A stretch of 64,000 bases of DNA from Maea johnstoni (lineage: Eukaryota > Annelida > Polychaeta > Spionida > Magelonidae), in the NCBI GenBank assembly GCA_963942565.1, contig OZ012695.1, positions 7,700,922 to 7,764,921 of the forward strand. The letters run 5' to 3'. The position numbers were made by a program, and so were the translations under genes. The notes beneath the pieces were generated by a model. It was given only the letters and a program-made list of their open reading frames with translations. It ran no database searches and was not told the origin of the DNA. Of this stretch, positions 42,664 through 54,589 are shown piece by piece (position 1 is the stretch's first letter; each line of letters opens with the position of its first letter).

Positions 42664-43022
42664 CTGGATCATGTCAGTAGTGCCTCAAAAGGCCTTTGCG
42701 TTTTGGCAATACCTTTCTTATAAAAAGCACATCAACATGGTGTAACAACTGACCAAAGAGCATGAAGCGTGCAAGCTCTGGGCGGCCATGCCTGGTGGAT
42801 TATTGCTAAACAGAATTTTGCCAGCACCCCTTCTGGTATATTTTTCCCTAAGCTGCACTCACGCTACGTGCCTTTTTGGATGAATACGGAATATTGAGAA
42901 TTGCAAGACTGCACACTATGATCACAAGAGCCTTTACATTTATTCCCTATCAGACCTGTACATTCAGTAAAAGTATTTGACTCCTTATAGGGCAAACAAG
43001 CTCAGCAGTCATTTAAGCAATT

Positions 43023-43249
43023 TTAACATATCAAAGCTCACAGCGGCCAAAAATGCCTGCCTATTTTGGTGATATATCTCTACAAAAAGAATTTTATGAA
43101 AATATTTGAAGAAGTATTTATCAAAATCCAACACACAACTTTTCCTTCAAATATTGTGGGAATTTATGATGAATTCTGTAGTTAACGCATTAAGTATCTT
43201 ACGGCCAGACAACTCTTATCCAGGGGATCGGCAAGCATGTATCGATTAA
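43023..43249. mobile_element. TTAA-B-type MITE, chained
   Basis: Runs from TTAACATATCAAAGCTCACA, with GCGGCCAAAAATGCCTGCC, to AAGCATGTATCGATTAA. Shares its right TTAA with the next copy. Confidence 0.7.
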
Positions 43250-43447
43250 CCCCCATGCTTATTTGGCAAGTACAAATGATGCAAAAAACCTGGAAAATGA
43301 CTGAAACCCTGGCATATTGGTACTTATCTGAGAGTACCCAGCGAGAGCTTTCCAATGAATACCAACATGACAGGGTTTAGATAGTTTTCAAAAATCTTCG
43401 CATTCTTGTGCTTTGGACAAACGTAACCTCAGCATTGGAAGGGTTAA
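43246..43447 (+). mobile_element. TTAA-A MITE, chained
   Basis: Runs from TTAACCCCCATGCTTATTTG to CATTGGAAGGGTTAA. Part of the left end is deleted. Confidence 0.85.
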
Positions 43448-43477
43448 GTTCAGTAGAACAGAAATCTCCCTTATATG

Positions 43478-43700
43478 CCAGGTACTGGTAACACAGCTTG
43501 GTGTACTGAGGCAATGGGGGGTAAACTGTGCTGCGAATATTCTCATACCACCAACATAACAGGTTGTGATATTACAGCTTGGTGTACTGAGGCAATGGGG
43601 GGTAAACTGTGCTGCAAATATTCTCATACCACCAACATGCCAGGTTGTGGTATTACAGCTTGGTGTACTGAGGCAATAGGTGGTAAACTGTGCTGCCATG
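43478..43700 (+). repeat. About 81-bp tandem repeat, three units
   Basis: ACAGCTTGGTGTACTGAGGC, then AATGGGGGGTAAACTGTGCT, then ATTCTCATACCACCAACAT; the third unit is cut short. Open frames on both strands result from the period of 81, a multiple of three. Confidence 0.93.
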
Positions 43701-43865
43701 CAGGAAGAGACTGCTACAACAGCCCACATTCTAGGCTAGAAGATATGCTGCCTGTAATGAGATTAGTCAATGCTGTTATTGAATTATGCCAACTTGCTGC
43801 TGCCTGGCAAATTGAATGCCTCTGAATGTAGAAATTCAGTGAACACACGTTGCATTCTGTGCATC

Positions 43866-43960
43866 AATCCGTTCACGCTTGTAACTCCCAAAAAAGGCCT
43901 CACTGTTTTGCTGATGTCTTTCTCCAAAAAACATCTTTTGAAAATTATTTAAGGGAGAAA
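43866..43960. mobile_element. TTAA-B MITE, left arm only
   Basis: ATCCGTTCACGCTTGTAACT, then ACATCTTTTGAAAATTATTT resembles the left arm of the subfamily at 37931. Confidence 0.5.
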
Positions 43961-44154
43961 AGTATAAATGTATCAGTAACTAACAGTGATATGTCTTATA
44001 GATATTTCGATTGTGAATCAGTCGGCCATAAAATACAAGCAAGCTCATGTTTGTAATAGAAACGCATGTTGAAATACTGCAATTATCAACATAACATGCA
44101 TGGCACTACTTTATGTTGGGCAAAATGTTAGTTGCAGTTCTAAGAGAATGTGGA

Positions 44155-44395
44155 TGTCTTGTATAAGGAATAAGGGCGTTTTGGCGAGTTGGAATTCTTT
44201 GATGTATTCATACCAATCTTCTTGAAGTATGTGTAACACTATGAACGACAAAAGATTTGTTAGATTCTAAGATATCTTGTGTTTCAGTTTTGTTGCCAGT
44301 TTGTAGTCAGTGAATAAGGGATAAGGATGTTTTTGCAAGTTGGCATTGTGTGATGTATTCATACCATCCCTTCGGTATGTGTAGAAATATGATTC
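44155..44395 (+). repeat. Old direct duplication, two units about 150 bp apart
   Basis: GGAATAAGGGCGTTTTGGCG / GGGATAAGGATGTTTTTGCA, and TTTGATGTATTCATACCA / TGTGATGTATTCATACCA, in the same order. Confidence 0.65.
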
Positions 44396-44478
44396 TTGTG
44401 ATAACTAAGATCAGCCATTTTTATTTGCCTCTGGACCTCCTCCCCTAGCTGCCATTCTAAGCCAACTTGTGTGACTAT

Positions 44479-45216
44479 TAGGGATGGATACCTCTAAGAA
44501 TGAAAAGGTACATTACTAGGGCTGTGCTCATCAGCCGTTTTTTTGCGATACGATTAATTGACTAATTTTTTTCAATGTCGATTTTCTCAATTCGATTTTG
44601 TCGCGCTTTAGTGCTTGGAAAAGTGTGGTGGGGGCCGGACCATAACCATGTAAAATACATAACGTGGCCCTCACCACACTTTTCCAAGCGTTACAGTGTG
44701 CGATAGTGTCTACCGCAGTGCAGTTTTAATGGCGGCCAATGGCGTCCGCCTTAGTGCCGTGTTTTTTTTTTGAAGAAGTGAAAGCACAAGGTAAGCTCTT
44801 TTGTATTTTTTTTTTTGGGGGGGGGGGGGATGGGGGGGATTAAGCTGTTCAAATGAGGTAGGGTTAGGGTGGTGTGTATCGAGTTTGTCGCGATGTATGG
44901 TGAGTATCGATCATGAGACTTTCTCGAGCGCTCGATGTCCTGGCAATCGAGCCCAGCCCTATACATTACCAGTATTGGTACCAATGAAACATTAGCGTAT
45001 TATAATGGTACTGCTGGTAGTACTTTATTGCATTATTACCTTATAATCTTTTTGTGAATAGTCATGTTTAGGATCCTAGACAATCTCTAATAAATGATAA
45101 CCTCACAGTGGTTTGTATTATTAAGAGTACCTTTAAGGAATGAAACGATTAGATACAGTACTTTTTGAAATGATAGCGCTTCCAGTAACGGTACCTCTTA
45201 ACGGTATCCAACCCTA
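44479..45216. mobile_element. GGATACC-family hAT-like MITE with nested insertion
   Basis: The ends TAGGGATGGATACC and GGTATCCAACCCTA are inverted repeats. Flanks GTGACTAT (left) and GTGACTAG (right) are a 7/8 target duplication. Without the nested element the copy is about 285 bp. Confidence 0.88.
44517..44961. mobile_element. hAT-like MITE nested in another hAT-like MITE
   Basis: The ends TAGGGCTGTGCTC and, inverted, TAGGGCTGGGCTC. Perfect 8-bp duplication TACATTAC (44509-44516 and 44962-44969). It contains a strong internal hairpin near 44620-44690 (CTTGGAAAAGTGTGGTG facing CACCACACTTTTCCAAG). The nested copy must be the younger of the two. Confidence 0.92.
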
Positions 45217-45229
45217 GTGACTAGCCAGT

Positions 45230-45840
45230 AACCATTGGTTGGTGAAACTAGGTTTCCGGAGTTCACCTGCATGGTTTATTTTGGGAGCATAATTAGCAGG
45301 GTTTATTCAGCCTGTGACCTTCTCCAGTATTAGCAGTATGAATAATGCACCAGTCTACCAGATAGCTGAGGGGATCATTGAGAGAAATATACTTCTCTCC
45401 TGAATCAACTTGGCAGTTGTGTTACATGGGTTAGAAGGTGCAAGAGAGTAGAATGAGGCTGCCCTCTATGCTCCTGCAGTTACTACCAGGGGGCTGCCCC
45501 TTGACTGGGTGGTCTAACATGAAGGGTGCCAACCCTTTGCTTTGTCTCAGCAATTATAAAAGATGGTCTCCTCTACTTGACATGTATGACCAGCAGGGAT
45601 TGGAAATGGCACGTCTTGCATTAATACATTGGCCCATATTCATATATTGATAACTCTCCTTAAACAATTAATACTGCCTGCTTTAGAAAAAAATGAAAAT
45701 GGAGACTTTTGAAGAAACTCAGCAATGGATCTTGCCAGCATGTTTCGTGATTTTTCCCTCATACCACCAGAGAATATCAACGACTAGCCTGTGAACAAAT
45801 CAATGTGGAAAAGGGGGAATAAGAATGAGGTTATCATAAT
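45230..45840. other. Intergenic stretch, nothing recognised
   Basis: Mixed composition. Short ORFs here show no known motif, and no clear repeat ends were seen. Confidence 0.4.
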
Positions 45841-45905
45841 TGTTATCGTTTATATCATTATCATTATTATTATCATTACTATTATTATTATTACTATTAT
45901 TATTA
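45841..45905 (+). repeat. ATT/ATC microsatellite
   Basis: About 65 bp of TTATCATTATTATTATC-type trinucleotides. Confidence 0.9.
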
Positions 45906-46381
45906 GTGTCAGTTCTAAGCAGCTGGGATGCAGGCAGCCATCTCACACTGTATTTGCACTCCACAGAGAGCCCAGCTCTTGATATTCTCATGTTCAGCCT
46001 GCCATCATCGTATCCCATTATTACTGGTCTTACCACTGAGCCCATGATCCCTGCGTGACATTGGATGATGAATATCAATCCATCGCTACATATCCCCATT
46101 GGACATGCCGGGAGGGGGGGGGGTCATCCCCTATTTCTCTCCCTTGGCTGCTCATGTCAGGCATCAGCCTTGATGGATAGTTTAATAGGGTCTGTCACAA
46201 TCCACGATGAGAGATAAACTTGGATCCCTGTAACATTTATCAGTCTATTAATGCTCATAGTAGCCAAAAACAGCCTGACAATTTTGATGAATTCTTTGAG
46301 GCTAGAGCATCGTAAGGAAAACATTTGATGGAACTCTCAATAATAAGGATTTGGCTGCCTAGAATAAAATAATGTGTTTGT

Positions 46382-46860
46382 TAGGAGAGGGTTGGAAGTA
46401 CTGTAAGTGTGTGTGTGTGTGTGGTGGCACCAGCAGCAATGGGCCTCTAGAGCCATCGCCATGTGTTAGTATGCTGCTGGTGGCTAATTTGGCCAATACG
46501 AAATGATGCAAAAACCTGAAAAATGACCGAAACCCTGGTAATTGGGTACTCATCTGAGAGTACTCAGCAAGAGTTATCCAATGAATACCAATAGACAGGG
46601 TTTGAATGGGTTTTAAAAAATCTTTGCTTACTTCTGCTTTGGATGAAAGTAGCCTCAGCATTGGAAGGGTTAAGGAGGAGGGTGTCGGTACTGAAAGTGT
46701 GTATGTGTGTGTTGTGGTGGCAGCTACAGCAGTGGGCCTCTAGAGCCATGGCCATGTGTTAGTTAGGAGAAGGGTGTCGGTACTGTAAGTGTAGGTGTGT
46801 GTGTGTGTATGTATGGTGTGTGGAGCTAGCCCTGGCCTCTAGAGCCATGGCTGGTGTCTG
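46382..46860 (+). repeat. About 95-bp tandem repeat, three units, split by a MITE
   Basis: GTACTGTAAGTGTGTGTGTG, then a GGCAC/GCAGC stretch, then GGGCCTCTAGAGCCATGGCC and ATGTGTTAGTTAGGAG. A TTAA-A copy sits between units one and two. Confidence 0.85.
46467..46673 (+). mobile_element. TTAA-A MITE inside a tandem repeat
   Basis: Runs from TTAGTATGCTGCTGGTGG to CATTGGAAGGGTTAA. The intact junction in the next repeat unit reads GTGTTAGTTAGGAG, which shows the pre-insertion site. Confidence 0.85.
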
Positions 46861-47265
46861 GAAACACCTCAAACAAGGGCTGATGGTGTGACTTACTAGC
46901 TATTGATCCCCAGCCAGCAACACCACTGCACTTCTGTACTGCTGCTGCTGCTGTATACTGTAAGCTCCTCTACATCACCATCTTCATCCTCCCCTCCCAC
47001 TACTGCTCCATACATAGCACTCTGAGGCTTGTCAACACACGCTAATCAATGCTTCTCTCTATACAAAACAATGCTCCTTGCTTGGCTCTGTTGCACAAGA
47101 GATATTACACCCAATTTTCTATTTAGAATTTAAATTTGAATGGTGCTGATTATCACAAGTATTTTAGGGGGCTGAGGAAGATGATATTTTAGGCCTAAAG
47201 CCTCTGGTGCAATTGGGCTATTGCACCAAAGATCTTAACTCAGATTTGGATTTATCTTCAACAAA

Positions 47266-47903
<638 letters not shown>

Positions 47904-48464
47904 ACCCACTAAGTGCACTTAGGTTAACTGTTTAATGCGCTCGCTGAGCAGATCAATTACATACTCTATGATTGAGCTGACAGCTCAAACTTGATCCTAT
48001 TAATAATATCAAAGTATCAATACACATCAAGACTGCTCTCTAATAATCATTTATATAGAGCGTACTAAGTGCAATAAGCCGTTTGTTTCTCTGGTCCTCA
48101 TAAAGCTGTCACTGAACCTTTTAGTGATACCTCTTTGACTACAGAATATTCTGGAAATTATTCAATGCAGAAATATTAATCAAAATTCATCCTGCAACTG
48201 ACCCTCAATATATCCTTACTACTTGCTTTATTTATTATTAAGTTATTTTATTTCTAAACCAGATGACGATAGCCTAAATCACATAGCAACTTTTATTCAA
48301 GCAATAGCCTTCATATCATCATTTTCAATTTCAAACTTTTCATGTCTGTAGTGCCCCTAAAGAGAACTTCTGAAATATCTTTATAAATAAAAGCGTATTT
48401 TAGCAAATAGTAAAAAAAAAATCTAAGAAATAACTACAACTCTTTTTCTATAGGCATTAAAGTG

Positions 48465-48685
48465 TTAACCCTGTAGAAATCCTTAACAAGTTTCGTCTGG
48501 ACCTGTCATACTTTTGAAAATAACTTTGGAAGGAAGCATAAATTGGCAAAATATTTGAAGGAGAATTGTAGATAGAGTTTTGATGAATAATTCTCCTTGA
48601 AATATTTTCTAGATATTGCCTTCGTTAGAGAGATATCGCCAAAATAATCAGACGGTTTTGGCTGCTACTGGCATGAATTTGTTAA
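48465..48685. mobile_element. TTAA-B foldback MITE, full copy
   Basis: Runs from TTAACCCTGTAGAAATCCTT to GGCATGAATTTGTTAA, with ATTTGAAGGAGAATTGTAG and ATTCTCCTTGAAATAT arms. Confidence 0.85.
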
Positions 48686-48790
48686 GTGGCAGTTGACCGC
48701 TAATTGAATGAGTCAAGTGGTCATCCACTTGAGTGAGCCACTCAATCAATTATGCAGGTAATAATTGAGTAGACACACTGAACTAACTCG

Positions 48791-49002
48791 ATTTACCCAT
48801 TCTTGCCTGGGATGCATTCAGTCGGACAACTTTGAGCATATATCCTCAAACAGAGTAATAAATGATAAATATTTGAAGAGGGATTGTTGGACGCAACAGG
48901 AACTACAACTTTCGCTCAAATATTTCTCAAAATATTGCTTTGTTATCGAAATATTTGCATAAATGTCTGACCGTGCGCGTACTCCAGATGTTAATGGGTT
49001 AA
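48791..49002. mobile_element. TTAA-B foldback MITE
   Basis: Runs from TTTACCCATTCTTGCCTGGG to CTCCAGATGTTAATGGGTTAA. The right end resembles that of 2393-2823 (CTCCAGATGTAAATGGG). Confidence 0.75.
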
Positions 49003-50032
49003 GCATTTCAAATTGTCAATACACATGAATTCTGGTACCTTTAATCATCCGGAATAATGAGTATCACAGAATTAAGTGCATCAACAATTTAACATGCATA
49101 ATAGTTTGATGATTTCAGATGTCAGTTTCATTTCTCTCTCGAACCACTCCCTTATAAAGCCATGTACTCAGGTATTGGGAATGATATGTAATTACTTTCG
49201 TCATAGGTAACGATTAGAGAAAACTTGATGAAACTTTGCTACAATTATATGAATAGCAAATTCCATTCATATAATTTCCATAACCTAAGTATCGCGTACT
49301 AAGGCTGTGACACATCTATAGAAATATTTTGATGACAAAGCTTCATTTTGAGAAATATTAGACTAGAAGTTGTTGCTCTGTTATGTTTAATAAACAATCC
49401 CTATTCAAATACCTTTTTGAAAATTCTACCTCATTTCACCTACTTAACCCCATTACATGAGTTATATCTTAGGTTGTCAGACCATGTTTGTTCTATAGAT
49501 GAAAATGAGTCAGTTGTATTATTGTTAGAGCACCACAGGTCTCTAGACATGAATGAGTTAATACATTTTACAACAGCTAATAAGTCATTAATTCAGAACC
49601 TTATCAGAATGCCAAGCCTCCTGATACTCACATGTTGTGACAGCTAGGGCATTGCTCCACAAACCTGAGCTTTTTGTTCTTGAAATAAATATCAGTAATT
49701 AACCAACTCAATATTTTGAGGTAGCGTTAATGGACAGCACCATTTTGAATTTGCAGAACAATTGAGAAATCAATGGGCTTCAAGATCACTATTGCCTTTT
49801 CCTATTAACTACATACTATTCATTATAATCCCTATTCCATTTATGGTCAAAAATGGCTTGACAATTTTATTGCGAAAATATTTCTGACAAAATCAATATT
49901 TGGAAACATAATTTGCATACTCTTGCAAAGCATTTGAAGGAAAGTTGTTGGTTGTGTTATAATCAGTGTAAAACTTCTAATACAAAATGATATAAAATGA
50001 CAATAGATACAATCTCTTTTGGCTGTAATAGC

Positions 50033-50243
50033 TTAACACATTCATGCCTGAAAATCTCCTTGACAAGTGTCTTCTGGACCAAAGAATTTTTGAAAATAAC
50101 TTTGAAACACAAACTATTTGTTAAAGAGTTGAGGGAAATTGGTTTCTGATCAATATTCCTCATTTCAATATGTTTCGGAAACGGTTCTGATCTAACAATA
50201 GCACCATGATAATCAGAACATTTTTGGCCAAGAATAGGGTTAA
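50033..50243. mobile_element. TTAA-B foldback MITE
   Basis: Runs from TTAACACATTCATGCCTGAA to GCCAAGAATAGGGTTAA. Confidence 0.8.
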
Positions 50244-50454
50244 CAAAATTTAGTGTCTCTCGAGCCTTGAATCAAAATGAGTGGTTACGCTAAGCTCAAA
50301 ACAAGCACATTTGATTGGAATCATTAATTACGGAATATTATTTATTGATTTAACAATATTGTCGTCAGGAATTTGAGCGTGAGAGGAGGAAGTGTGAGTC
50401 GTGGTTGTCCCCGGCAACCGACTGCTATGTTCATGCACATAGCCTGCTACTCCA

Positions 50455-50685
50455 TTAACCCATTAATGCGTAGGAGTTTCTCTAGAAATGTTTGTCTGTA
50501 TCTTTATTACTTTTGACAATAACTTCGGAATTGAAAATGATTTCACAAAATATTTCAAGGAGAGTCCTTGGTAGTGTTATAAACAACATTTCTCCTTCAA
50601 ATATTTTCCAGACTATGCTCCTAATGGAAAGATTTCACCAAAATTGTTTGGCTGTTTTGGGGCGCTGTGAGCATTAATGGTTTAA
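50455..50685. mobile_element. TTAA-B foldback MITE, good full copy
   Basis: Runs from TTAACCCATTAATGCGTAGG to GTGAGCATTAATGGTTTAA, with ATTTCAAGGAGAG and CATTTCTCCTTCAAATAT arms. Shares its right TTAA with the next element. Confidence 0.9.
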
Positions 50686-50834
50686 CCCATTCATTGGATT
50701 TGAAAAAGAAAATTGAAGGAGAGTTGTAGTATTAATTCTGATGAGTATAAATATTTTCCAAAATGTGCTTCTCTCAGAAATGTATCCCATAATAGTCTGG
50801 TGGTTTTGGTGTGCTTCGGGGTAGAAGGGGTTAA
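50682..50834. mobile_element. TTAA-B MITE, internally deleted, chained
   Basis: Runs from TTAACCCATTCATTGGATTT to GGGGTAGAAGGGGTTAA. Only 153 bp. Confidence 0.8.
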
Positions 50835-50989
50835 GCCATCACTAAGCCACTCTATAATCCTGGCTCGCCTTGCGGCTCCAAGATAAATGGTTCTAGGCGA
50901 ACACAATAAATAATATCTTTATCTGCGCTACTTCAACTCAGGGGAGAGTGCTGCGTGATGGGATAGCCGGGAGAAATGAAAACAATTAC

Positions 50990-51165
50990 ATTTCGACAAC
51001 GATGATGACGATGGCGTATCTTGTGGCGTAGATATCATGCTACCAGGGATCAGAAAGTCAGGGTCTACGAGGAGATTTGTGCCGTTTTGTGGAGCACATC
51101 TAGGAGGGGTCAGATCAAAGAGCCTGCTTGCTGCTGGTGGTCTATAGGGGATCAGTGTCATTATT
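50990..51165 (-). CDS. Candidate internal exon, unrecognised protein
   Basis: On the minus strand, acceptor ATTGGCAG and donor AAAT|gtaatt bound 176 bases open for 58 residues, including ASRLFDLTPPRCAPQNGTNL and DPDFLIPGSMISTPQDTP. Composition is protein-like. It does not join in phase to the candidate first exon at 54702-54765 directly, so another exon would be needed. No family was recognised. Confidence 0.35.
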
Positions 51166-51340
51166 CTGCCAATGCTATTGCACCAGGAACATTTTGAAAT
51201 ACATAAGACATATGAACCCAAGACAAAATGAGTATTGCATGGGACATTATTACCCTACAAATATTAAGAATACAAGTTGGTGTACATACGGATTCTATAA
51301 TTGAGCTTTTGTTATTTTGCCACATTGACTACCTTAAGCC

Positions 51341-51556
51341 TTAAACCCCTTCATGCCTGTACTGTCTCAAAGAAGCCTATCTTTAAGGAATATCTTCTTG
51401 ATAAAAGCATACTTTTGGAAAATATTCAAAGGTGAATTGCTATTTAGAACCAGACTAACTCTTCTTGAATATTTCCCTTAATTTCTTTTTATGTTTGTTT
51501 GAAAAATATCACCTAAGTATGGGGTAGTCTTGTTACATTGCGACATGAATGAGTTA
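51341..51556. mobile_element. TTAA-B MITE
   Basis: Runs from TTAAACCCCTTCATGCCTGT to GCGACATGAATGAGTTAA. Confidence 0.78.
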
Positions 51557-52235
51557 AGTCTATCCCTGGGGGTACGTTGCGGAGACTCTCAGATACAGAG
51601 CACGCAGGTACCTTCTAACCACAACTAAACACCCACAATTATCCCAGAGGCTATACATCCCACACGCCTTTAATTCCAGCAGACTGGATTGAGAAAAATG
51701 CTTGGGAAAAAGCTGCAGCACTCGAGGAATTCAGCTACCCTGATGAGGTGATTTGTGAGACATTGCGGTCGATGACCTTAAAAACCTTAGGACACATTTA
51801 CAGTAACCTCGTTCTAGTGCTTAATGAATTCATCTTACGTAAATTGTGCAATTGCAGTAAGCCCCCAGGCTAAGATGAAATATCTTGTCTCCATGGGAAC
51901 ATTCCAAAATGATCTGTTAATTCTGCTGATATCCCTTAAATAAAATATTTTGAATGTATCATAAGGATATCCCTTAAATATAAGATCTTGAAAATATCAA
52001 AAGGACATCCCTTAAAATATATTTAAAATATCTTAAAGAGAAATGTAAATAAGTACAATAGCAACAAGTCTCCTTGAAATGTTTTTGCAATTTTTGTGGA
52101 GCCCCCAATAAAATTGTTTTTTTCAAAAAAGGCATGAATTTGTTACATTTGAAAACCACCTGACATTTATTGCCATTTGACTATTATTCAGTCCTATAGT
52201 AGGCACTCATCATTATCTTTCCCTTATTGGAGTAT
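51557..52235. other. Intergenic stretch, nothing recognised
   Basis: AT-rich. TATCCCTTAAATA-type stretches recur three times near 51930-52010. No gene was seen. Confidence 0.4.
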
Positions 52236-52471
52236 AATAACCCATTCAGTGATGTACGTTGCACCCTTTATGATTGCTTATGGGGTTCATTTGTGAATAT
52301 AGGCTCATTTTGAGATTTTGGCATTTGCTAAAGCCAGCACCCTTATGAAGTATGAACCAGAGTTCTCTATTTTGGAAATTCATTGTTGATTGCCAAGGTA
52401 TTTCTGATGTATCATCAACCCCCATGACTCTGCTCAAGGAAACTACTATCCATGAATAAATGAATTGTTAA
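52236..52471. mobile_element. TTAA-flanked MITE, weak copy
   Basis: Runs from ATAACCCATTCAGTGATGTA to CCATGAATAAATGAATTGTTAA. The interior is diverged. Confidence 0.45.
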
Positions 52472-52512
52472 GTGCTTGTACGTGCACTAGACACCTAGCT
52501 TAAATATGCATG

Positions 52513-54370
52513 GGTACCCCATTCCTGTAACCCCATCCTTATGATAACCAACCCAAAAGATGGGTCAGGCCTCAACGCTAACTCAAAATGATACTGGCCC
52601 TGTAGGACCAGTAACACCTAGCATCTGCTAGTCCTGCAAAATATTTACTGGTCCTACATTTTTTCTTTAACATAACAAAAAAGAACCTTGCATAAAGTTC
52701 ACCACAACATTTATCTTTTTAGATTTTATCTTCATTTATATCAAAAATATTTGGGGACATTCTCGGGGGGAAACTTTTTAACAAGAGTGTCTCCAAATGT
52801 TTACTGGGCCTGTAGGACCAGTTGAGGTCTTTTTTTACTGGCCCGAAGCTGTTTTTGAGAATTTTTACTGGCCTGGGGCCATAGGTTCACCCTTAGCGTC
52901 GAGCCCTGTGGGTATCTGTAACCTCATCCTTATCATAACCAACCCAAAAGATGGGTATCTGTAACCTCATCCTTATCATAACCAACCCAAAAGATGGGTA
53001 TCTGTAACCTCATCCTTATCATAACCAACCCAAAAGATGGGTATCTGTAACCTCATCCTTATCATAACCAACCCAAAAGATGGGTATCTGTAACCTCATC
53101 CTTATCATAACCAACCCAAAAGATGGGTATCTGTAACCTCATCCTTATCATAACCAACCCAAAAGATGGGTATCTGTAACCTCATCCTTATCATAACCAA
53201 CCCAAAAGATGGGTACCTGTAACCCCATCCTTATCATCACCAACCCAAAAGATGGATATCTGTAACCTCATCCTTATGATAACCAACCCAAAAGATGGAT
53301 ATCTGTAACCTTATCCTTATGCTAACCAACCCATAAGATGGGTATTTGTAACCATATCCTTATGATAATCAACCCATAAGATGGGTATCTGTAACCCTAT
53401 CCTTATGCTAACCAACCTATAAGATGGGTATTTGTAACCCCATCCTTATGATAATCAACCCATAAGATGGGTATCTGTAACCCCATCCTTATGATAACCA
53501 ACCCATAAGATAGGTACCTGTAACGCCACCCTTCTGATAACCAACCCAAAAGATAGGTACCTGTAACGCCACCCTTCTGATAACCAACCCATAAGATAGG
53601 TACCTGTAACGCCACCCTTCTGATAACCAACCCATAAGATAGGTACCTGTAACGCCACCCTTCTGATAACCAACCCATAAGATAGGTACCTGTAACGCCA
53701 CCATTCTGATAACCAACCCTAAAGATAGGTACCTGTAACGCCACCCTTCCGATAACCAACCCATAAGATAGGTACCTGTAATGCCACCCTTCTGATAACC
53801 AACCCTAAAGATAGGTACCTGTAACGCCACCCTTCCGATAACCAACCCATAAGATAGGTACCTGTAACGCCACCCTTCTGATAACCAACCCAAAAGATAG
53901 GTACCTGTAACGCCACCCTTCTGATAACCAACCCAAAAGATAGGTACCTGTAACGCCACCCTTCTGATAACCAACCCATAAGATAGGTACCTGTAACGCC
54001 ACCATTCTGATAACCAACCCTAAAGATAGGTACCTGTAACGCCACCCTTCCGATAACCAACCCATAAGATAGGTACCTGTAATGCCACCCTTCTGATAAC
54101 CAACCCAAAAGATAGGTACCTGTAACGCCACCCTTCTGATAACCAACCCATAAGATAGGTACCTGTAAGCCACCATTCTGATAACCAACCCAAAAGATAG
54201 GTACCTGTAACGCCACCCTTCCGATAACCAACCCATAAGATAGGTACCTGTAATGCCACCCTTCTGATAACCAACCCAAAAGATAGGTACCTGTAATGCC
54301 ACCCTTCTGATAACCAACCCATAAGATAGGTACCTGTAATGCCACCCTTCTGATAACCAACCCAAAAGAT
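52513..54370 (+). repeat. 43-bp minisatellite, about 34 units, two subtypes
   Basis: Subtype 1 (to about 53480): GATGGGTATCTGTAACCTCA, then TCCTTATCATAACCAACCCA. Subtype 2 (about 53500-54370): GATAGGTACCTGTAACGCCA, then CCCTTCTGATAACCAACCCA. The first seven units after the insertion at 52566-52908 are nearly identical. The second half shows higher-order repetition. Degenerate units trail on to about 54600. The long minus-strand frames are artefacts of a 43-bp period with no stops. Confidence 0.97.
52566..52908. mobile_element. DNA-transposon MITE in the minisatellite, 5-bp duplication
   Basis: The left end CAGGCCTCAACGCTAA and the inverted right end CAGGGCTCGACGCTAA differ at two of 16 bases. 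Flanked by TGGGT on both sides (52561-52565, 52909-52913). Joining the flanks restores a normal 43-bp unit. The interior holds mirrored TACTGGCCCTGTAGGACC blocks. No transposase. Confidence 0.88.
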
Positions 54371-54589
54371 GGGTATATCTATCTCTATGTGGTGGATTCT
54401 AGACAAATTGAGCCGTATTGCAGCAATATTACGTAATGGAAAAGCAACCCAAAATATGGGTGTCTTTCACCCTGTCATTATGAGGTTAAAAACCTATAGG
54501 GGTGGTGTATTCTAGACAAATCCAGCCATATTACAGCAATTATATGCCATAGAAACGCAACCCAAAGGATGGGTATCTGCAACCCAGTC

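Noticed and set aside
45906-46048. Minus-strand frame including YDDGRLNMRISRAGLSVECK
   Set aside because: It is open, but runs into a trinucleotide repeat without a splice donor, and the opposite strand is equally open.
53403-54406. Overlapping minus-strand ORFs of up to 213 residues with a periodic Gly-Tyr-Leu-rich pattern
   Set aside because: The 43-bp unit has no stop in these frames, so all three stay open. Substitutions show no codon pattern.
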